In this document: in pieces, positions 61,792-64,000 of the stretch
How positions within the stretch are numbered: the first letter of the stretch is position 1
Layout of the letters: every line of letters starts with the position of its first letter
Source of the DNA: Bacillus sp. sid0103
GTDB lineage: Bacteria; Bacillota; Bacilli; Bacillales_B; DSM-18226
Direction of reading: 5' to 3'
DNA length: 64,000 bases
Assembly: GCF_019219025.1 (NCBI RefSeq)
Contig: NZ_JAHUWN010000003.1
Span: 1-64,000, forward strand
Program-made: the position numbers and the translations under genes
Notes under the pieces: model-generated
The model's database searches: none
What the model was told of the DNA's origin: nothing
The model's input: only the letters and a program-made list of their open reading frames with translations

Positions 61792-61974
61792 AGCTGTGTT
61801 AAACTTGCCTGTTGATTTCCGCTCCAGGCGCGTGCGGTTCGCGGGCGGTCCGGGGAGCCTCCTCGTCGCTGCGCTCCTGCGGGGTCTCCCCTGCCCCGTA
61901 CTCCCGCAGGAGTCTCGCGCCTTCCGCTCCAATCAACAGGGTGCCAAAATCAACATTAACCTTTAACATAACCT
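61792..61974 (+). mobile_element. GC-rich MITE-like element, copy B
   Basis: Same element as at 54537-54720, in the same orientation, with a few differences (GGCGCGTGCGGTTCGCGGGC in place of the commoner CTTCGCTTTCC version). Lies between the stop of serA and the shared terminator. Confidence 0.8.
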
Positions 61975-62013
61975 AATGAAAAACAAATTCATCCATTAGA
62001 TCTTTTAAGACTC

Positions 62014-63213
62014 TTAAATAATACGAACTGTTACAATACCTTCAATTTGATCGATTTTTTCCAATAAACCAGGAATGATATCGCCGTTCACTTTATTGTC
62101 GATGTCGATCATCGTATAGGCGTATTCTCCACGGCTTCGATTAATCATGTCCGCGATATTTAACTGATAGCTCGAGATTGCCAATGTAAGCTGGCCAACC
62201 ATGTTTGGTACGTTTTTGTGGAATGCCGCCACGCGTCGCTTACCTGTGTAAGGCAGGGATGCGTTTGGAAAATTCACCGAGTTTTTGATATTTCCTGTTT
62301 CTAGATAATCCTTTACCTGGCGGGATGCCATAATGGCACAATTTTCCTCAGATTCTTGTGTTGAAGCACCAAGATGTGGGATTGGAACAGCATTTTTCAT
62401 TTTCAATACATTTTCATTAGGGAAATCTGTCACATACGTACCAACCTGCCCGCTTTCTAGGGCGGCAGCCATATCTGTTTCATTCACAAGCTCACCACGT
62501 GAGAAGTTAAAGATATGAACACCTGGCTTCATAATGCTAAAGGTTGCTTCGTTAAACATTCCTTTCGTATCCTCAGTTAATGGAACGTGTACGGTTATAT
62601 AATCACAATTCGTAAACAACTGTTCAATGGTCATCGCACGCTGAACATTACGTGACAAGTTCCAAGCCGTATCCACAGAGATGAATGGGTCAAATCCAAT
62701 AACATCCATATCTAAATCAAGTGCATCATTCGCTACAAGCGCACCGATTGCACCTAATCCAATCACACCAAGTGTTTTTCCTTTAATTTCTTTTCCAACG
62801 AATTGTTTCTTACCTGCTTCTACAAGCTTTGGTACTTGTTCGCCTTCCCCTGCTAACGACTTGGTCCAGGCCACGCCGGCAAAAAGGTTACGAGATGTTG
62901 CCATTAATGAAGTCAGCACCATTTCTTTTACAGCATTCGCATTTGCACCAGGTGTATTAAAAACAACAATCCCCTGCTCTGTACATTTGTCGACCGGAAT
63001 ATTATTAACACCCGCTCCTGCGCGAGCGATCGTCTTTAATTTATTTCCTAGTTCAATAGAATGCATGTTGAAACTACGAACCACAATCGCATCTGGATTG
63101 TCACTTTCATTGTCGATCGTGAAATGATCCTGATTAAAAACATTTAACCCGCTTTCTGCAATATTGTTTAACGTTTTAATGGTTTTCATTTTGTCTAGGG
63201 TCATTGTGCTCAT
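62014..63213 (-). CDS. serA: D-3-phosphoglycerate dehydrogenase, short ACT-domain form, 399 aa
   Basis: First enzyme of serine synthesis, oxidising 3-phosphoglycerate with NAD. Catalytic Arg in FNFSRGELVNETD, Rossmann motif GVIGLGAIGALVANDA (about 150), His in IPHLGASTQESEENCAIM, and a C-terminal ACT domain (about 325-399) that may give serine feedback. Lacks the extra domain of the longer B. subtilis SerA. ATG at 63213 with AGGAG 8 bases upstream. A ZTP riboswitch lies 330-440 bases upstream on the same strand. Confidence 0.92.
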   Translation of the reverse strand: MSTMTLDKMKTIKTLNNIAESGLNVFNQDHFTIDNESDNPDAIVVRSFNMHSIELGNKLKTIARAGAGVNNIPVDKCTEQGIVVFNTPGANANAVKEMVLTSLMATSRNLFAGVAWTKSLAGEGEQVPKLVEAGKKQFVGKEIKGKTLGVIGLGAIGALVANDALDLDMDVIGFDPFISVDTAWNLSRNVQRAMTIEQLFTNCDYITVHVPLTEDTKGMFNEATFSIMKPGVHIFNFSRGELVNETDMAAALESGQVGTYVTDFPNENVLKMKNAVPIPHLGASTQESEENCAIMASRQVKDYLETGNIKNSVNFPNASLPYTGKRRVAAFHKNVPNMVGQLTLAISSYQLNIADMINRSRGEYAYTMIDIDNKVNGDIIPGLLEKIDQIEGIVTVRII

Positions 63214-63279
63214 TGGGTTTTCTCCTCTATTCTTCTGTGATAGTTTTTAAGTTTATTAATTAGCAAATTTTTCATTTTA

Positions 63280-63466
63280 AAGGTTCTGTTAAACCTGTCT
63301 GTTGATTTCCGTTCCAGGCGCTTCGCTTTCCGCGGGCGGTCCGGGGAGCCTCCTCGTCGCTGCGCTCCTGCGGGGTCTCCCCTGCCCCGTCCTCCCGCAG
63401 GAGTCTTCGCGCCTGGAACGTAGATCAACAGAGTGCCAAAATCAACAATAAGCTTTAACATAGCCA
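63280..63466 (+). mobile_element. GC-rich MITE-like element, copy C, inside the serA leader
   Basis: Nearly identical to copy A. Flanked by CATTTTA at 63273-63279 and 63465-63471, a convincing short target duplication. It separates the riboswitch/terminator from the serA ribosome binding site. Confidence 0.85.
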
Positions 63467-63540
63467 TTTTATAAAAAAATCTTCTATTAAAAAATGCAAT
63501 TTTATAGTCATATGACTTCCAGCCGGTTCTATCCCCTCCT

Positions 63541-63577
63541 AATAAACAGAAAGAGGCAAGGAATTATTTCCTTACCT
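63541..63577 (-). terminator. Riboswitch expression-platform terminator
   Basis: GAGGTAAGGAA / TTCCTTGCCTC stem (63553-63577) followed by TTTCTGTTTATT on the minus strand, immediately after the aptamer. Confidence 0.75.
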
Positions 63578-63578
63578 C

Positions 63579-63648
63579 TGCCCAGGCGAACGGCTGCGAC
63601 ACTATGTGCTCCCTCGCGGTGATCCGCGTTTCGCCAGTTACACATAGC
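63579..63648 (-). ncRNA. ZTP (pfl) riboswitch aptamer
   Basis: The minus strand carries P1 CTATGTG / CACATAG, the conserved ACTGGCGAAACGCGGA, ACCGCGAGGGAGC and the 3' hallmark CCG-TTCGCCTGGGCA. All these belong to the pfl motif that senses ZTP/ZMP, the alarmone of folate and purine stress. It should control the downstream gene, serA, whose product feeds one-carbon metabolism. Confidence 0.85.
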
Positions 63649-63765
63649 CTTTTTTTATTTCTCTAAAAATAACAAATTTTCTAAGAACATTCAAGCATAT
63701 TGAACATTTTAAATGTTTATTTTTTTTTATAAAATTTATTGACATCACATCAGATCGAGGTTCTT

Positions 63766-64000
63766 CTAGTATTTCTTCATATCCTTAATTAGAGCTAAGA
63801 CCTCGTCCTCTTTTGTCGCCCAAGATGTTACGAGGCGAATCGCCGAATGATCCGCATCCACCTTTCCCCAAATATGAAAGGAATAGTTTTTCTCTAATTC
63901 TCTGATTAGTGCATTCGGCAGAATCGGAAAAATTTGGTTTGATGGAGAGTGCGTAAGAAACTGAAAATTAGCCTTACTGATTTCTTCACTAAGAATGGCT
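63766..64000 (-). CDS. Low-specificity L-threonine aldolase, 3' end only
   Basis: Only the last 78 codons are inside the window; the gene continues beyond 64000. The sequence FLTHSPSNQIFPILPNALIR, then SFHIWGKVDADHSAIRLVTS and WATKEDEVLALIKDM, matches the C-terminal domain of PLP-dependent low-specificity threonine aldolase, which cleaves threonine to glycine and acetaldehyde. TAG stop at 63766. Upstream neighbour of the ZTP riboswitch and serA, so glycine/serine genes cluster here. Confidence 0.85.
   Translation of the reverse strand, partial: AILSEEISKANFQFLTHSPSNQIFPILPNALIRELEKNYSFHIWGKVDADHSAIRLVTSWATKEDEVLALIKDMKKY

Overview
The window looks like the chromosome of a low-GC, endospore-forming Bacillaceae species, from Bacillus, Neobacillus or a close relative. 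The evidence is a GerA-type germination operon, a SleB/CwlJ-type cell wall hydrolase, strong AGGAGG ribosome binding sites, many TTG and GTG starts, and gene neighbourhoods known from B. subtilis (yhfU-yhfT-yhfS, pucR/pucF/pucG, ytmO-ytnI-ytnJ). No rRNA or tRNA gene was seen.

Layout. (1) 1-1.9 kb: single accessory genes separated by a composite repeat with the core CCGTTAG. (2) 2.2-7.3 kb: a LacI-family regulator and a secreted multidomain GH30 glycanase, with four perfect or near-perfect operators upstream of the glycanase. (3) 7.3-12.3 kb: PrsW-like protease, DUF3231 protein, two unknown proteins, a CoxG-like gene remnant, and an SPFH protein paired with a tiny ribbon-helix-helix protein. 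(4) 12.5-28.8 kb: a long accessory zone. Mostly minus-strand single genes alternate with the CCGTTAG element: SRPBCC protein, small membrane proteins, class A beta-lactamase, oxidoreductase, two GNATs, a SUMF1-like protein and a LysE exporter. Inside it lies a BlaI/BlaR1 circuit that appears to control both the beta-lactamase and a class B penicillin-binding protein. (5) 29-35 kb: small proteins, CoxG-like protein, spore hydrolase, a 52-bp tandem array, a CrtI-like oxidoreductase and a cupin. (6) 35.4-44 kb: BioY with acyl-CoA ligase and thiolase, DUF523, then ureide catabolism pucG-pucF divergent from pucR. (7) 44.2-56 kb: a second 52-bp-period array, a gamma-glutamyltransferase remnant, and a long minus-strand organosulfur/peptide operon (flavin monooxygenases, redoxin, FMN reductase, peptide-type ABC transporter). 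(8) 56.3-64 kb: polysaccharide deacetylase, DedA, ger operon, serA with an upstream ZTP riboswitch, and the 3' end of a threonine aldolase gene. Three copies of a GC-rich MITE-like element lie between 54.5 and 63.5 kb.

The most unusual structure is the CCGTTAG system. Each full copy has two direct half-sites, each a small hairpin with a conserved ACGGG-type loop, around a terminator-like stem-loop that differs between copies. It separates unrelated single genes, and two sites look like hybrids of the half-sites. This resembles a gene-cassette array, but no integrase is present in the window and the sites are not classical integron attC sites. Other notable items are the paired 52-bp hairpin arrays between convergent genes, a leader-peptide attenuator before an acetyltransferase, and a riboswitch separated from serA by a mobile repeat.
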